Assembly (NCBI RefSeq): GCF_013620795.1
Contig: NZ_LGLW01000005.1
Location: forward strand, 310,001 to 374,000
Source: Pseudomonas sp. Q2-TVG4-2
Lineage (GTDB): Bacteria > Pseudomonadota > Gammaproteobacteria > Pseudomonadales > Pseudomonadaceae
Direction of reading: 5' to 3'
Length of the DNA stretch: 64,000 nucleotides
Positions 9,237 to 18,039 of the stretch are shown here, piece by piece (the first letter of the stretch is position 1; every line of letters starts with the position of its first letter). The position numbers and the translations under genes were made by a program. Under the pieces are notes generated by a model that saw only the letters and a program-made list of their open reading frames with translations, had not been told where the DNA came from and did not search any database.

Positions 9237-9827
9237 TTAAGTTTCAGCAATCCCCGAAAATTTTTCGCGTAGTTTATCCAGCGCTCGCTTGTATCGCATT
9301 TTCGTTGCGCTTAGCCCCATATGCATAATGTCGGCAATTTCCTGAAACTCCAGCTCTGCAACAAAACGCAGGACGAGTATCTCTCGATCAATCTGATTCA
9401 CATGGGTCAGCCACTTGTCTAGCCCCGCCTTCTCCTCGAGATTCGGTGCCTTTTCCTCCGACGCCTCTTCGACCGGATCGAGGCTCAACGCATCAAGTAA
9501 GCGGCGCTTGCGGCGTTCTTTCCGATACTGCGTGATACATTCGTTGTAGGTAATGCTATATAGCCATGTCTTAAACTTCGACTTGCCTTCAAAGTTCTTC
9601 AGGCCGTATAAAACTTTGAGCATCACTTCTTGGCAGACGTCATCTGCGTCTCGGTCGTTCCCCAAATAGCGCGCACACACATTGAAAAGAGTTCGCTGAT
9701 ATCTCCGCATCAACTCTTCATATGCACGCGTTATGTGAAACAGCTCGGCATGAGCTCGCTGCACCAGCTCTTCATCAGAAAGCTGGCGGGGGTCATAGCT
9801 CATGGTGGGCGGATGGGCTTTAGTCAA
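9237..9827 (-). CDS. sigX: ECF sigma factor SigX
   Basis: Extracytoplasmic-function sigma factor of about 196 residues. Region 2 carries DADDVCQEVMLKVLYGL and the KTWLYSITYN segment; region 4 carries the helix-turn-helix FQEIADIMHMGLSATKMRYKRAL. In Pseudomonas, SigX responds to envelope and osmotic disturbance and drives oprF, cmpX and fatty-acid genes. The frame is open to 9845. I chose the TTG at 9827 because the residues from there (LTKAHPPTMSYDPR) align without gaps to my recollection of the P. aeruginosa N terminus, and a GAAG lies four bases upstream; an ATG at 9803 is the alternative. No anti-sigma gene is adjacent, consistent with control through neighbouring cmpX/crfX. Confidence 0.93.
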   Translation of the reverse strand: MTKAHPPTMSYDPRQLSDEELVQRAHAELFHITRAYEELMRRYQRTLFNVCARYLGNDRDADDVCQEVMLKVLYGLKNFEGKSKFKTWLYSITYNECITQYRKERRKRRLLDALSLDPVEEASEEKAPNLEEKAGLDKWLTHVNQIDREILVLRFVAELEFQEIADIMHMGLSATKMRYKRALDKLREKFSGIAET

Positions 9828-9910
9828 GACGCTTCGAACCGGCAAAAGTCGTGGCCGCCATTCACGTTAACCGTAAAAAAGGGGCGACGCACTTTAACAG
9901 ATTCCCGGAC

Positions 9911-10741
9911 CTAGCGGCTGCCCACTCGCTGCTCAAGCAGCACTCTATTGGCAATCGAGACCAATTCACCGTCATCGGTGAGTAGCAGGGTCTTCGCCGT
10001 ACCGATCTCTTCGATTTCGCCTTCCAGCTGCAATCCGTCCAGGCGCACCCGCTGTCCGACTTCGTAGAGCTCACGCACATAGATGCCCGCCAGGATCTGA
10101 CTGACCAGTTCACGACTACCAAGTCCCAGCGCCAGCGCAACCGCCAATCCGACGGAAATCAGCGCAATCGCGACCACATAATTGAGCAGTTCGGTTTTGA
10201 CTTCGAGCTGACCAATTGCCACCGAGATAATGATGATGATTACCAGGCCTTGAGCGACCCGCCCTAGTCCACTGGCATATTCAAGGCCAACGCTTTCTGC
10301 AGCGCCTCGAACCAGGCCGTTAACCAACTGAGCCAGCAAAACGCCGACAAGCAGGATCAATCCCGCCCCGAAGACCTTCGGTACGTACAGCGTGAGCATA
10401 TCGAGTGTCGCCGACACCCGTGCGAGACCCAAGGATTCAGCTGCAGAGACAAGGAAGATCAGCAACACGAACCAGTAGACGATCTTGCCGATCAGTGTCG
10501 ATATCGGTACGCGAATGCCGGCACGACCGAGCAGCTTGGTCACTCCCGTGCCTGCAACCAGTCGATCCAGGCCTACCTTCGCCAGGACTTTCGAGAGCAA
10601 CGTGTCCAGCAACTTTGCGACGACAAAGCCGATGGCGACGACCAGCAGCGCGCCAAACAAACGCGGTATGAACGCCGCAATGGGAGCCCAAAGCGCGCTC
10701 ATTGCACCCAGTAAGCTCTGGCTCCAAGGATCGAGTTCCAT
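9911..10741 (-). CDS. cmpX: CmpX, mechanosensitive-channel-like membrane protein
   Basis: Inner membrane protein of 276 residues. Hydrophobic segments are seen near residues 15-40, 85-105, 130-155, 165-185 and 190-210, with conserved TM-helix repeats of the type ALLVVAIGFVVAKLLD and a GLILLVGVLLAQLV segment. The end resembles the MscS-like beta domain (ELYEVGQRVRLDGLQLEGEI, then IGTAKTLLLTDDGELVSIAN). CmpX is thought to sense membrane state and to affect SigX activity. It follows crfX by two bases and precedes sigX on the same strand, so it belongs to the envelope-sensing cluster. Channel activity is inferred from the fold, not shown here. Confidence 0.88.
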   Translation of the reverse strand: MELDPWSQSLLGAMSALWAPIAAFIPRLFGALLVVAIGFVVAKLLDTLLSKVLAKVGLDRLVAGTGVTKLLGRAGIRVPISTLIGKIVYWFVLLIFLVSAAESLGLARVSATLDMLTLYVPKVFGAGLILLVGVLLAQLVNGLVRGAAESVGLEYASGLGRVAQGLVIIIIISVAIGQLEVKTELLNYVVAIALISVGLAVALALGLGSRELVSQILAGIYVRELYEVGQRVRLDGLQLEGEIEEIGTAKTLLLTDDGELVSIANRVLLEQRVGSR

Positions 10742-10743
10742 GA

Positions 10744-10989
10744 TCAGTCAGCCTTATCGAAAGAAGAATGGAAGGAGGCACGACGACGTGTGACAGTCGA
10801 GGTATGCGGCGCGCCATTGCTGAACGCAATCAATACGGCCTGCACCCAACGCCCCATCAGAGCGAAAAGATCGCCTGCGCCAACCTGACGGTTGGCTGTC
10901 TTGAGTACGCGATCGAGGCAAGCATCGTCGTCACGCGCCGACTGCGCGTTAAGCATGTCCCGCAGGGATTCTTCGAAGGGATCGCGCAT
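10744..10989 (-). CDS. crfX: CrfX, small protein of the cmpX-sigX locus
   Basis: Small soluble protein of 81 residues, starting MRDPFEESLRDML at an ATG with a GAGGT ribosome site. There is no signal peptide; the middle has a mildly hydrophobic stretch (DLFALMGRWVQAVLIAF) and the end is basic. Size, sequence and position directly before cmpX match the Pseudomonas crfX gene, whose product modulates the CmpX/SigX response. Translation of cmpX is likely coupled, since only two bases separate them. The biochemical role is not known. Confidence 0.85.
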   Translation of the reverse strand: MRDPFEESLRDMLNAQSARDDDACLDRVLKTANRQVGAGDLFALMGRWVQAVLIAFSNGAPHTSTVTRRRASFHSSFDKAD

Positions 10990-11043
10990 GGTTACCTCGC
11001 TAACGGTCTGATCTAGACGGCACGTTCATAGAAGTGGTCACAT

Positions 11044-12036
11044 TTACACCCACTTCAGTCGGCGGAAGATCCACCATTGAAAACACGCCACCGCAGCGAT
11101 GATTACGCACGCCACCGCAAAGCCGTACGGGTTTTCGGAACCCGGGATGCCGCCCACGTTGATTCCAAGCAAGCCGGTGAGAAAACTCATCGGCAGAAAA
11201 AAACCAGTGATGATGCCAAGTAGGTACATGGTCCTGTTCATCCGCTCGCGCATTCGCCGCTCTTCCGCTTCAAGCACCAGATTGACTCGTTCGCGGACCA
11301 ACTCCAACTCCTCGAGGTAGCGGATCAGTCGATTGTTCAGCTCGTTCCAGTAGTCCGTGTCGTCATCCACAAACCAGGGCAAACGATTGCGCGTCAGCTG
11401 TGCGTAGATCTCACGCTGCGGCAGCAGGAACCGGCGTAGACTTGCGGCTTGCCGCCGCAGCGACAACAGTTTGTCCTGAGGCGGCGTGTAACGCTCGTCC
11501 GTCTCGACCCGGTCCTCCTCCTCGTCCAGCTTCTCCGTCAGCACGGCAACCAGGTCATCCACCCGATCGGTCAATGCATCGGCAAGGCTGAGCAGTATTT
11601 CGGATGAGGTTTTCGGCCCGACACCAGCCTCCAGCTGCTGTAGCACCGCCTCAGTGGACCGCAGCGGACGCAGGCGCAACGAGATGACCCGCCGAGCATC
11701 TGCGAAGACCCGCAGCGAGACCATATCCTCGGGCTCGGCATCAGGGTTGAGATTGACCCCACGCAGGAACAGCAGCACCTCGTCCGCGGGCAAGGCGAGC
11801 AGACGTGGCCGGGTGTTTTCCTCCAGCAACACGTTGCAAACGAACTCAGTCAGCCCACTTCGCTCCCGCAGCCAGGCCTGAGCCTGCGTCTGACTGCGAT
11901 CCCAATGAAGCCAAAGGCTTTCAGCCTCTGTCAGCTCCAGCGAAGGAATATCTGCGTAGGCAAGCTGGCGTGCCCCACCCTGCCCGTCCAGAACCAGCGC
12001 ATGCAAAAGGCCCGAATGGTCATTTTTCTCAGACAA
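11044..12036 (-). CDS. cmaX: CmaX, CorA-family divalent metal transporter
   Basis: Inner membrane transporter of about 330 residues in the CorA/ZntB superfamily. A long cytoplasmic helical domain (including EKLDEEEDRVETDERY and a Leu-rich stalk, LIRYLEELELVRERV) is followed by two C-terminal membrane helices; the selectivity loop reads LLGINVGG, a variant of the CorA GMN motif. The longest frame begins at an ATG at 12072, but that ATG lies in the loop of the rraA terminator. The TTG at 12036 has AGGGGA eight bases upstream and yields MSEKNDHSG, so I prefer it. It heads the cmaX-crfX-cmpX-sigX series. Substrate may be Zn, Ni or Co rather than Mg. Confidence 0.9.
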   Translation of the reverse strand: MSEKNDHSGLLHALVLDGQGGARQLAYADIPSLELTEAESLWLHWDRSQTQAQAWLRERSGLTEFVCNVLLEENTRPRLLALPADEVLLFLRGVNLNPDAEPEDMVSLRVFADARRVISLRLRPLRSTEAVLQQLEAGVGPKTSSEILLSLADALTDRVDDLVAVLTEKLDEEEDRVETDERYTPPQDKLLSLRRQAASLRRFLLPQREIYAQLTRNRLPWFVDDDTDYWNELNNRLIRYLEELELVRERVNLVLEAEERRMRERMNRTMYLLGIITGFFLPMSFLTGLLGINVGGIPGSENPYGFAVACVIIAAVACFQWWIFRRLKWV

Positions 12037-12061
12037 AATCGCTTTCCCCTTAGATCGCAAA

Positions 12062-12082
12062 AAGCCCGGCATAGCCGGGCTT
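12062..12082 (-). terminator. Intrinsic terminator between rraA and cmaX
   Basis: AAGCCCGGC (12062-12070) and GCCGGGCTT (12074-12082) pair, followed on the minus strand by a T-run (CTTTTTGCG). It ends rraA and separates it from cmaX, whose ribosome site lies about 15 bases beyond. Confidence 0.88.
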
Positions 12083-12102
12083 CGGTAACCGGATGCTACA
12101 AC

Positions 12103-12591
12103 TCAGCCGGGCATCTTTAGCGCCTCGGGCGAGACCACAATGCCGTTATTGTCGGCATACACGTACTCACCGGGACGGAAAGTAACCCCGCAGAAGGTGA
12201 CTGGAACGTTAAGATCGCCAATGCCTCGCTTGTCGGTCTTCATAGGATGACTAGCCAGCGCCTGCACGCCAAGTTCGGTTTGCGCGATGACGTCAACGTC
12301 ACGGATGCAACCGTAGATGACCAGCCCTTCCCAACCATTACGGGCCGCCTTTTCTGCAAGCATGTCGCCCAACAGTGCACGTCGTAGCGAACCACCGCCA
12401 TCGACCACCAGCACCTTGCCGGTGCCGCCGACGTCCACCTGCTCCTTGACCAACGAATTGTCCTCGAAGCATTTGATGGTCACGATCTCTCCGCCAAACG
12501 AATCGCGGCCGCCAAAATTGCTGAAGATCGGCTCGACTACCTGCACCAATTCAGGATAGGCGTCGCATAGATCGGGAGTGACGTATTGCAT
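12103..12591 (-). CDS. rraA: RraA-family protein (RNase E regulator / HMG aldolase fold)
   Basis: Protein of 162 residues, full length for the family. The glycine-rich fold reads [21 protein letters not shown], then [14 protein letters not shown], the signature of RraA proteins that bind the RNase E scaffold and inhibit mRNA decay. Many members also act as 4-hydroxy-4-methyl-2-oxoglutarate/oxaloacetate aldolases; the R-D pair in GCIRD belongs to that active site. An ATG with GGAG upstream is used. It sits between ppsA and cmaX, ending in its own terminator. Sequence alone cannot separate the regulatory from the aldolase role. Confidence 0.9.
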   Translation of the reverse strand: MQYVTPDLCDAYPELVQVVEPIFSNFGGRDSFGGEIVTIKCFEDNSLVKEQVDVGGTGKVLVVDGGGSLRRALLGDMLAEKAARNGWEGLVIYGCIRDVDVIAQTELGVQALASHPMKTDKRGIGDLNVPVTFCGVTFRPGEYVYADNNGIVVSPEALKMPG

Positions 12592-12770
12592 GATTAAGCT
12601 CCTTCAAGTGAGACGTAGGGCGCCAGCAGGCCGCAATCTGGCCCAGCGTATAGCGCGCCGCAAGACGCAGTGCAGGGTTCGCCACCAACGATATCGCATT
12701 CGAAATAAGCAACAAGCGTAGTGATCGAAACGCATCACACTCGCCACCGACCCCTATTTGCACCGACGAA

Positions 12771-12795
12771 AAAAAGGGCGGAAACCGCCCTTTTT
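12771..12795 (-). terminator. Intrinsic terminator of ppsA
   Basis: Eleven-base arms (AAAAAGGGCGG / CCGCCCTTTTT) around an AAA loop with a continuing T-run on the minus strand, directly after the ppsA stop. Confidence 0.9.
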
Positions 12796-12806
12796 GCCAC
12801 TCGCGA

Positions 12807-15179
12807 TCAGTTGATCTCGGCGTCCGCCAGGAAGAACCAGGTATCCAGTACGGAGTCCGGGTTCAGCGACACGCTCTCGATGCCCTGCTCCATCAGCCAC
12901 TTGGCCAGGTCAGGATGATCCGAGGGGCCCTGACCGCAGATGCCGATGTACTTTCCTGCCTTATTGCACGCCTGAATTGCACTGGCCAGCAACTTTTTCA
13001 CGGCAGGGTTACGCTCGTCGAACAGGTGAGCAATGATGCCGGAATCGCGATCCAATCCGAGTGCAAGCTGCGTCATGTCGTTGGAGCCGATGGAGAAACC
13101 ATCGAAGAACTCGAGGAACTCATCAGCCAGCAGAGCGTTGGACGGCAGCTCGCACATCATGATGATACGCAGGCCATTTTCGCCACGCTTGAGACCGAAC
13201 TGCCCGAGGATGTCGATGACTTGCGATGCCTCGCCGAGCGTACGCACGAAGGGCACCATCAGCTCTACGTTGGTCAAGCCCATCTCATCGCGCACCTTGC
13301 GCATGGCGCGGCACTCGAGCTCAAAACAATCACGGAATGATTCGCTGATGTAGCGCGAAGCACCACGGAAGCCGAGCATCGGATTCTCTTCTTCCGGCTC
13401 GTAGAGCTTGCCGCCGATCAGGTTCGCGTACTCATTGGATTTGAAGTCAGACAGACGCACAATGACTTTCTTCGGCCAGAACGCTGCAGCTAGCGTGCTG
13501 ACGCCCTCGACGAGCTTCTCAACGTAGAAGTCGACCGGATCGCCGTAACCCGCAATACGCTTCTCGACGCTGGCCTTGATGTCCGCAGGCAAGCCGTCAA
13601 AATTCAACAACGCCTTGGGATGCACACCGATCATGCGATTGATGATGAACTCAAGACGGGCCAGACCCACGCCCTCGTTCGGCAGCTGGGCGAAATCGAA
13701 AGCGCGATCCGGGTTGCCGACATTCATCATAATCTTGAATGGCAACTCGGGCATGGCGTCGATGGAGTTCTGACGGATATCGAAACCCAGTTCGCCTTCG
13801 AAAATCAGCCCCGTGTCGCCCTCGGCGCAGGTCACGGTGACGCGCTGGCCGTCCTGCAATAATTCTGTGGCGTTGCCACATCCAACGACTGCCGGAATGC
13901 CCAACTCACGAGCGATGATGGCCGCGTGGCAGGTGCGGCCGCCGCGATTGGTGACGATGGCACTGGCGCGCTTCATTACCGGTTCCCAATCCGGGTCGGT
14001 CATGTCCGATACCAGCACGTCGCCTGGCTGAACCTTATCCATCTCGGATACGTCATGGATAATCTTCACCGGGCCTGCGCCAATGCGCTGACCGATAGCG
14101 CGGCCTTCGACCAGCACAGTGCCTTTTTCCTTGAGCAGGTAACGCTCCATTACGTTGGCGCTGCTACGGCTCTTAACGGTTTCAGGACGCGCCTGAACGA
14201 TGTAGAGCTGACCATCATCACCGTCTTTTGCCCACTCAATGTCCATCGGACGACCGTAGTGCTTCTCGATGGTCATGGCCTGCCGGGCAAGATTGGCGAC
14301 TTCTTCGTCGGTCAAGCAGAAACGCATGCGCTCGGCCTGATCGACGTCGACGGTCTTGACCGACTTGCCGGCGCTGGCTTCTTCACCATAAATCATCTTG
14401 ATTGCCTTGCTGCCCAGGTTCCGGCGCAGAATCGCCGGACGCCCGGCTTCCAAGGTGTGCTTATGAACATAAAACTCATCGGGGTTTACGGCGCCCTGCA
14501 CGACGGTCTCGCCGAGGCCGTAAGCGCCGGTGATGAATACCACGCCGCGAAAGCCCGATTCGGTATCCAGCGTGAACATCACGCCAGCGGTACCCGTCTC
14601 CGAACGCACCATGCGCTGCACGCCGGCGGACAGTGCGACCAGCTTGTGGTCGAAGCCCTGGTGCACGCGGTAGGCGATTGCACGGTCATTGAAGAGTGAA
14701 GCGAACACTTCCTTGGCGGCACGAATTACATTGTCCACGCCGCGGATATTGAGGAAGGTTTCCTGCTGGCCGGCGAAGGAAGCGTCAGGCAGGTCTTCGG
14801 CGGTGGCCGACGAGCGAACCGCTACTGCCATGTTCTCGTTGCCGCCTGCCATTTCGGCAAACGCGGTACGGATATCGGCGTCCAGCTGCGGCGGAAACTC
14901 AGCTTCCATTACCCAGCCGCGGATCTGCGAGCCGGCTTTTGCCAGCGCATTAACGTCATCGACATCCAATGCATCTAAAAGCGCGTGAATCTGCTCATTG
15001 AGACCGCTGAGCTCCATGAAGTCACGATAGGCCTGAGCCGTGGTGGCGAAACCGCCAGGCACCGAAACGCCCGCACCGGCGAGGTTGCTGATCATCTCGC
15101 CCAGGGAGGCGTTCTTGCCCCCTACACGCTCAACATCATGATTGCCGAGCTTATCGAGGGAAACTACGTACTCTACCAA
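12807..15179 (-). CDS. ppsA: Phosphoenolpyruvate synthase
   Basis: PEP synthase of 790 residues, converting pyruvate and ATP to PEP, AMP and phosphate for gluconeogenesis. The N-terminal ATP-grasp part ([12 protein letters not shown], then [19 protein letters not shown]) precedes the phosphohistidine domain ([15 protein letters not shown], His near residue 418) and the PEP-binding barrel, which ends with the catalytic Cys motif [11 protein letters not shown]. The start is TTG with a strong GGAGGG six bases upstream. ppsR is divergent across a 584-base gap and encodes its dual kinase/phosphorylase regulator. Proximity to the prp operon fits growth on propionate and other gluconeogenic carbon. 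Confidence 0.97.
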   Translation of the reverse strand: MVEYVVSLDKLGNHDVERVGGKNASLGEMISNLAGAGVSVPGGFATTAQAYRDFMELSGLNEQIHALLDALDVDDVNALAKAGSQIRGWVMEAEFPPQLDADIRTAFAEMAGGNENMAVAVRSSATAEDLPDASFAGQQETFLNIRGVDNVIRAAKEVFASLFNDRAIAYRVHQGFDHKLVALSAGVQRMVRSETGTAGVMFTLDTESGFRGVVFITGAYGLGETVVQGAVNPDEFYVHKHTLEAGRPAILRRNLGSKAIKMIYGEEASAGKSVKTVDVDQAERMRFCLTDEEVANLARQAMTIEKHYGRPMDIEWAKDGDDGQLYIVQARPETVKSRSSANVMERYLLKEKGTVLVEGRAIGQRIGAGPVKIIHDVSEMDKVQPGDVLVSDMTDPDWEPVMKRASAIVTNRGGRTCHAAIIARELGIPAVVGCGNATELLQDGQRVTVTCAEGDTGLIFEGELGFDIRQNSIDAMPELPFKIMMNVGNPDRAFDFAQLPNEGVGLARLEFIINRMIGVHPKALLNFDGLPADIKASVEKRIAGYGDPVDFYVEKLVEGVSTLAAAFWPKKVIVRLSDFKSNEYANLIGGKLYEPEEENPMLGFRGASRYISESFRDCFELECRAMRKVRDEMGLTNVELMVPFVRTLGEASQVIDILGQFGLKRGENGLRIIMMCELPSNALLADEFLEFFDGFSIGSNDMTQLALGLDRDSGIIAHLFDERNPAVKKLLASAIQACNKAGKYIGICGQGPSDHPDLAKWLMEQGIESVSLNPDSVLDTWFFLADAEIN

Positions 15180-15763
15180 GGTGAACCCTCCAGATTTGGC
15201 CTCTCGATCCCTTCAACCTATTGTTTGCTTGAGGTATCAGACATGAGATCCGCGCTTCTGCGTCAGAATGAAGGCCAGAATGTTAGAATAGTGTTAAAAA
15301 AAAGCAACAAACTCGCGTGTCCAATGGCTGCACCCTGGGTGTATCGCCGGGGTGGAGTCTACAACATGCACCTCCGACCAGCGGGTGTCTCAAAGCGAAC
15401 CATTACGTTGTCTCTGCGCACAGTTCACAGGGAAACCGCAACGCGCTACCGCCGTTTAATTTAGTTCACCTTGAAGGTCTCCATCTGGACCGCCCTGAAG
15501 ACACACGGGAACAGCTCGTGGTTCCGCTTACGGAGCTGGCTGAGGATACTTTGCGGGAGTTGATCGACCTTGAGGATCTGGGGATGGGACCAATCGTGGA
15601 TAGAACAAGGTGATCTCTCCACGTTGTGCAGGGAAGTCGGTTCGTGCCAATCCGCGGTACGGTGGCCTGACCCCGCAAAATAAGTACAATGCGGCCAATC
15701 GAGGCTCGGCGAAGGGGCCTACTATAGCTGAGAACCGTTTCTTGACTTAAGGTCCCAGATGCA
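15180..15763. other. Divergent ppsA/ppsR intergenic region
   Basis: 584 bases between divergently read ppsA and ppsR. It must hold both promoters. Apart from the yheU-like remnant at 15518-15690 I see no gene, RNA or strong palindrome. An A-rich run (AGTGTTAAAAAAAAGC, about 15290-15305) on the ppsA side could be part of a promoter. Confidence 0.6.
15518..15690 (+). pseudogene. Decayed yheU-like small gene
   Basis: From a GTG at 15518, with GGGA upstream, the frame reads MVPLTELAEDTLRELIDL, which closely resembles the conserved start of YheU-family proteins (I/V-P-x-x-x-L-x-x-x-T-L-x-x-L-I). It then departs from the family and stops at 15613. A neighbouring frame continues with GDGTNRG, like the family's RDGTD(Y/N)G, and later fragments (ending WPDPAK) recall the family's FDPES region. 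This suggests at least one frameshift and further decay. Based on recalled family features only; the first 18 residues are the strong part. Confidence 0.4.
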
Positions 15764-16582
15764 ATGAAACGAACTGCATTCTTCATATCCGACGGTACTG
15801 GAATCACGGCCGAAACACTCGGCCAGAGCCTGCTGGCACAGTTCGAAAACATCAGTTTCACCAAGCTGACTCGGCCGTATATAGACACAGCCGAAAAAGC
15901 GCGGGCAATGGTACAGCAAATCAATAAAGCGGCGGAAAGCGACGGCGCGCGCCCGATCATATTCGATACGCTGGTAAACCAGGAGATTCGCGACATCCTG
16001 GCCGAGTCCAATGGCTTCATGATCGACATCTTCTCGTCTTTCCTTGCTCCGCTGGAACATGAATTGATGTCACGTTCCTCCTATTCTGTCGGCAAATCCC
16101 ATTCGATCAGCCATAACGCCAATTACATGGAGCGAATCGACGCAGTCAATTTCGCTCTCGACAACGATGACGGGGCCCGCACCCACTACTATGACAAGGC
16201 TGACCTGATTCTGGTCGGTGTCTCCCGATGCGGCAAAACGCCCACCTGTCTGTACATGGCGATGCAGTACGGCATTCGTGCAGCAAACTACCCCCTCACC
16301 GAAGACGACATGGAACGCCTGCAACTGCCTGCCGCGCTGAAGGCTCACCGGGACAAGCTGTTCGGACTGACCATCGATCCGGACCGCCTTACGGCGATTC
16401 GCAACGAGCGCAAACCCAATAGCCGCTATGCGAGTTACGCTCAATGCGAGTTCGAGGTTCGCGAGGTGGAAAATCTTTTCCGCCGGGAGAACATCAACTA
16501 CATCAACTCCACACATTTCTCGGTTGAGGAGATCTCCGCCAAGATCCTCGTGGAAAAAGGCGTCGAGCGCAGACTGAAATAA
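15764..16582 (+). CDS. ppsR: PEP synthase regulatory protein (DUF299 kinase/pyrophosphorylase)
   Basis: Bifunctional regulator of 272 residues that inactivates PpsA by ADP-dependent phosphorylation and restores it by Pi-dependent dephosphorylation. It opens with the family motif [15 protein letters not shown] and has the nucleotide-binding loop GVSRCGKT at residues 152-159, followed by [17 protein letters not shown]. Length is typical. It is transcribed divergently from its target ppsA, the usual Pseudomonas arrangement, and has its own terminator. The downstream neighbour, prpF, is convergent. Confidence 0.95.
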   Translation: MKRTAFFISDGTGITAETLGQSLLAQFENISFTKLTRPYIDTAEKARAMVQQINKAAESDGARPIIFDTLVNQEIRDILAESNGFMIDIFSSFLAPLEHELMSRSSYSVGKSHSISHNANYMERIDAVNFALDNDDGARTHYYDKADLILVGVSRCGKTPTCLYMAMQYGIRAANYPLTEDDMERLQLPAALKAHRDKLFGLTIDPDRLTAIRNERKPNSRYASYAQCEFEVREVENLFRRENINYINSTHFSVEEISAKILVEKGVERRLK

Positions 16583-16603
16583 GCACCGCTTCGCTAGACA
16601 ACG

Positions 16604-16628
16604 AAAAGTCCGCTTAGTGCGGACTTTT
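16604..16628 (+). terminator. Intrinsic terminator of ppsR
   Basis: AAAAGTCCGC (16604-16613) and GCGGACTTTT (16619-16628) pair around TTAGT, 21 bases after the ppsR stop. Confidence 0.9.
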
Positions 16629-16731
16629 GCATTTCGCCATAGATCTTTTAGCGGGAACAGGACGGGGGAAACCTACCACCGCAATATCTTCGTCCCGTAT
16701 CGCCCCGGACCGCTAAGAGGAAATCGGCTCG

Positions 16732-17925
16732 CTAAAAAGAATCAGCCGGTACGCGCACCCAGCCCTCCATTATCACGCGTGCACTGCGGCTCATGATGGC
16801 CTTGAGCACCGTCCACTCGCCGTTGACCTGGGTGGCCTCGGCGCCGACTCGTAACGTCCCGGACGGATGCCCGAACACCACTGCTGTGCGGTCACCCCCT
16901 CCAGCGGCGAGATTCACCAGCGTGCCTGGGATCGAGGCGGCGGTACCGATTGCGACGGCTGCGGTGCCCATCATGGCGTGGTGCAGCTTACCCATCGACA
17001 GCGCACGCACCAGCAGATCAACGTCACTGGCCGAGACCTGCTTACCGCTCGAGGACATGTAGTCTGCTGGCGGCGCGACGAATGCCACCTTGGGCGTATG
17101 CTGGCGGCTGGCGGCCTCACCGATCTCCTTGATCAGCCCCATGCGCAAGGCACCATGAGCACGGATGACTTCGAACATCGCCAACGATTTCAGATCACCA
17201 TTGATCGCGCCCTGTAATTCAGTGCCTGTGAAGCCGATGTCCGCAGCGTTGACGAACACCGTCGGGATACCTGCATTGATCATGGTCGCCTTCAGAATAC
17301 CGACACCCGGCACATCCAGGTCGTCGACAAGATTCCCCGTGGGGAACATCGAGCCACCGCCCTCACCTTCTCCGTCGTCTGCCGGGTCGATGAACTCCAG
17401 CACGATCTCGGCAGCAGGGAAGGTCACGCCATCCAGCGCGAAATCTCCGGTCTCCTGCACCTCGCCATTGCTGATCGGCACGTGGGCGATGATCGTCTTG
17501 CTGATGTTAGCCTGCCAGATGCGCACGCTGCAGACGCCATTGCGCGGTATCCGCTCCGGATCGATCAGCCCCGCATGCAGGGCGAAGGCGCCGGCTGCCG
17601 TGGAGAGATTCCCGCAGTTGCCACTCCAATCGACGAAAGCACTGTCGATCGAGACCTGGCCGTAAAGGTATTCGACATCATGTTCGGGGCGATCGCTTTT
17701 CGAGAGAATCACGCATTTGCTGGTGCTGGACGTCGCGCCACCCATCCCGTCGGTGTGCTTGCCGTAAGGGTCCGGACTACCGATCACGCGCATGAACAGC
17801 TTGTCCCGCGCCTCGCCCGGGACCTGTGCCGCGGGCGGCAGATCCTGAAGACGAAAAAACACGCCCTTGCTGGTGCCGCCACGCATGTAGGTGGCCGGAA
17901 TTTTTAGTTGCGGTGCTTGAGCCAT
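16732..17925 (-). CDS. prpF: 2-methylaconitate isomerase PrpF
   Basis: Isomerase of 397 residues that converts the 2-methyl-trans-aconitate made by AcnD into 2-methyl-cis-aconitate. It has the diaminopimelate-epimerase-like fold: IPATYMRGGTSKGVFF at the N terminus, the GNCGNLSTAAGAFAL loop near residue 110, and AGIPTVFVNA in the second half. The frame is open to 17979, but the ATG at 17925 starts MAQAPQLKIPATYM and matches the family. It is the last gene of the prp operon, 114 bases after acnD. No prpD follows; the next gene, ppsR, converges on it. Confidence 0.94.
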   Translation of the reverse strand: MAQAPQLKIPATYMRGGTSKGVFFRLQDLPPAAQVPGEARDKLFMRVIGSPDPYGKHTDGMGGATSSTSKCVILSKSDRPEHDVEYLYGQVSIDSAFVDWSGNCGNLSTAAGAFALHAGLIDPERIPRNGVCSVRIWQANISKTIIAHVPISNGEVQETGDFALDGVTFPAAEIVLEFIDPADDGEGEGGGSMFPTGNLVDDLDVPGVGILKATMINAGIPTVFVNAADIGFTGTELQGAINGDLKSLAMFEVIRAHGALRMGLIKEIGEAASRQHTPKVAFVAPPADYMSSSGKQVSASDVDLLVRALSMGKLHHAMMGTAAVAIGTAASIPGTLVNLAAGGGDRTAVVFGHPSGTLRVGAEATQVNGEWTVLKAIMSRSARVIMEGWVRVPADSF

Positions 17926-18039
17926 AGAAAAACTTGCCTCGTCAGATGCCACGACCAACCGATCGCCGCATGAGTTCACTATTGCCAGGAAAGGCAGCCC
18001 TGCTGCATCAACGCCGCCGGGCTGCTCTCTTCGCCGCCG

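Noticed and set aside
13926..14699. 257-codon plus-strand frame opposite ppsA
   Set aside because: Antisense of the PEP synthase phosphohistidine and ATP-binding regions; no motifs of its own.
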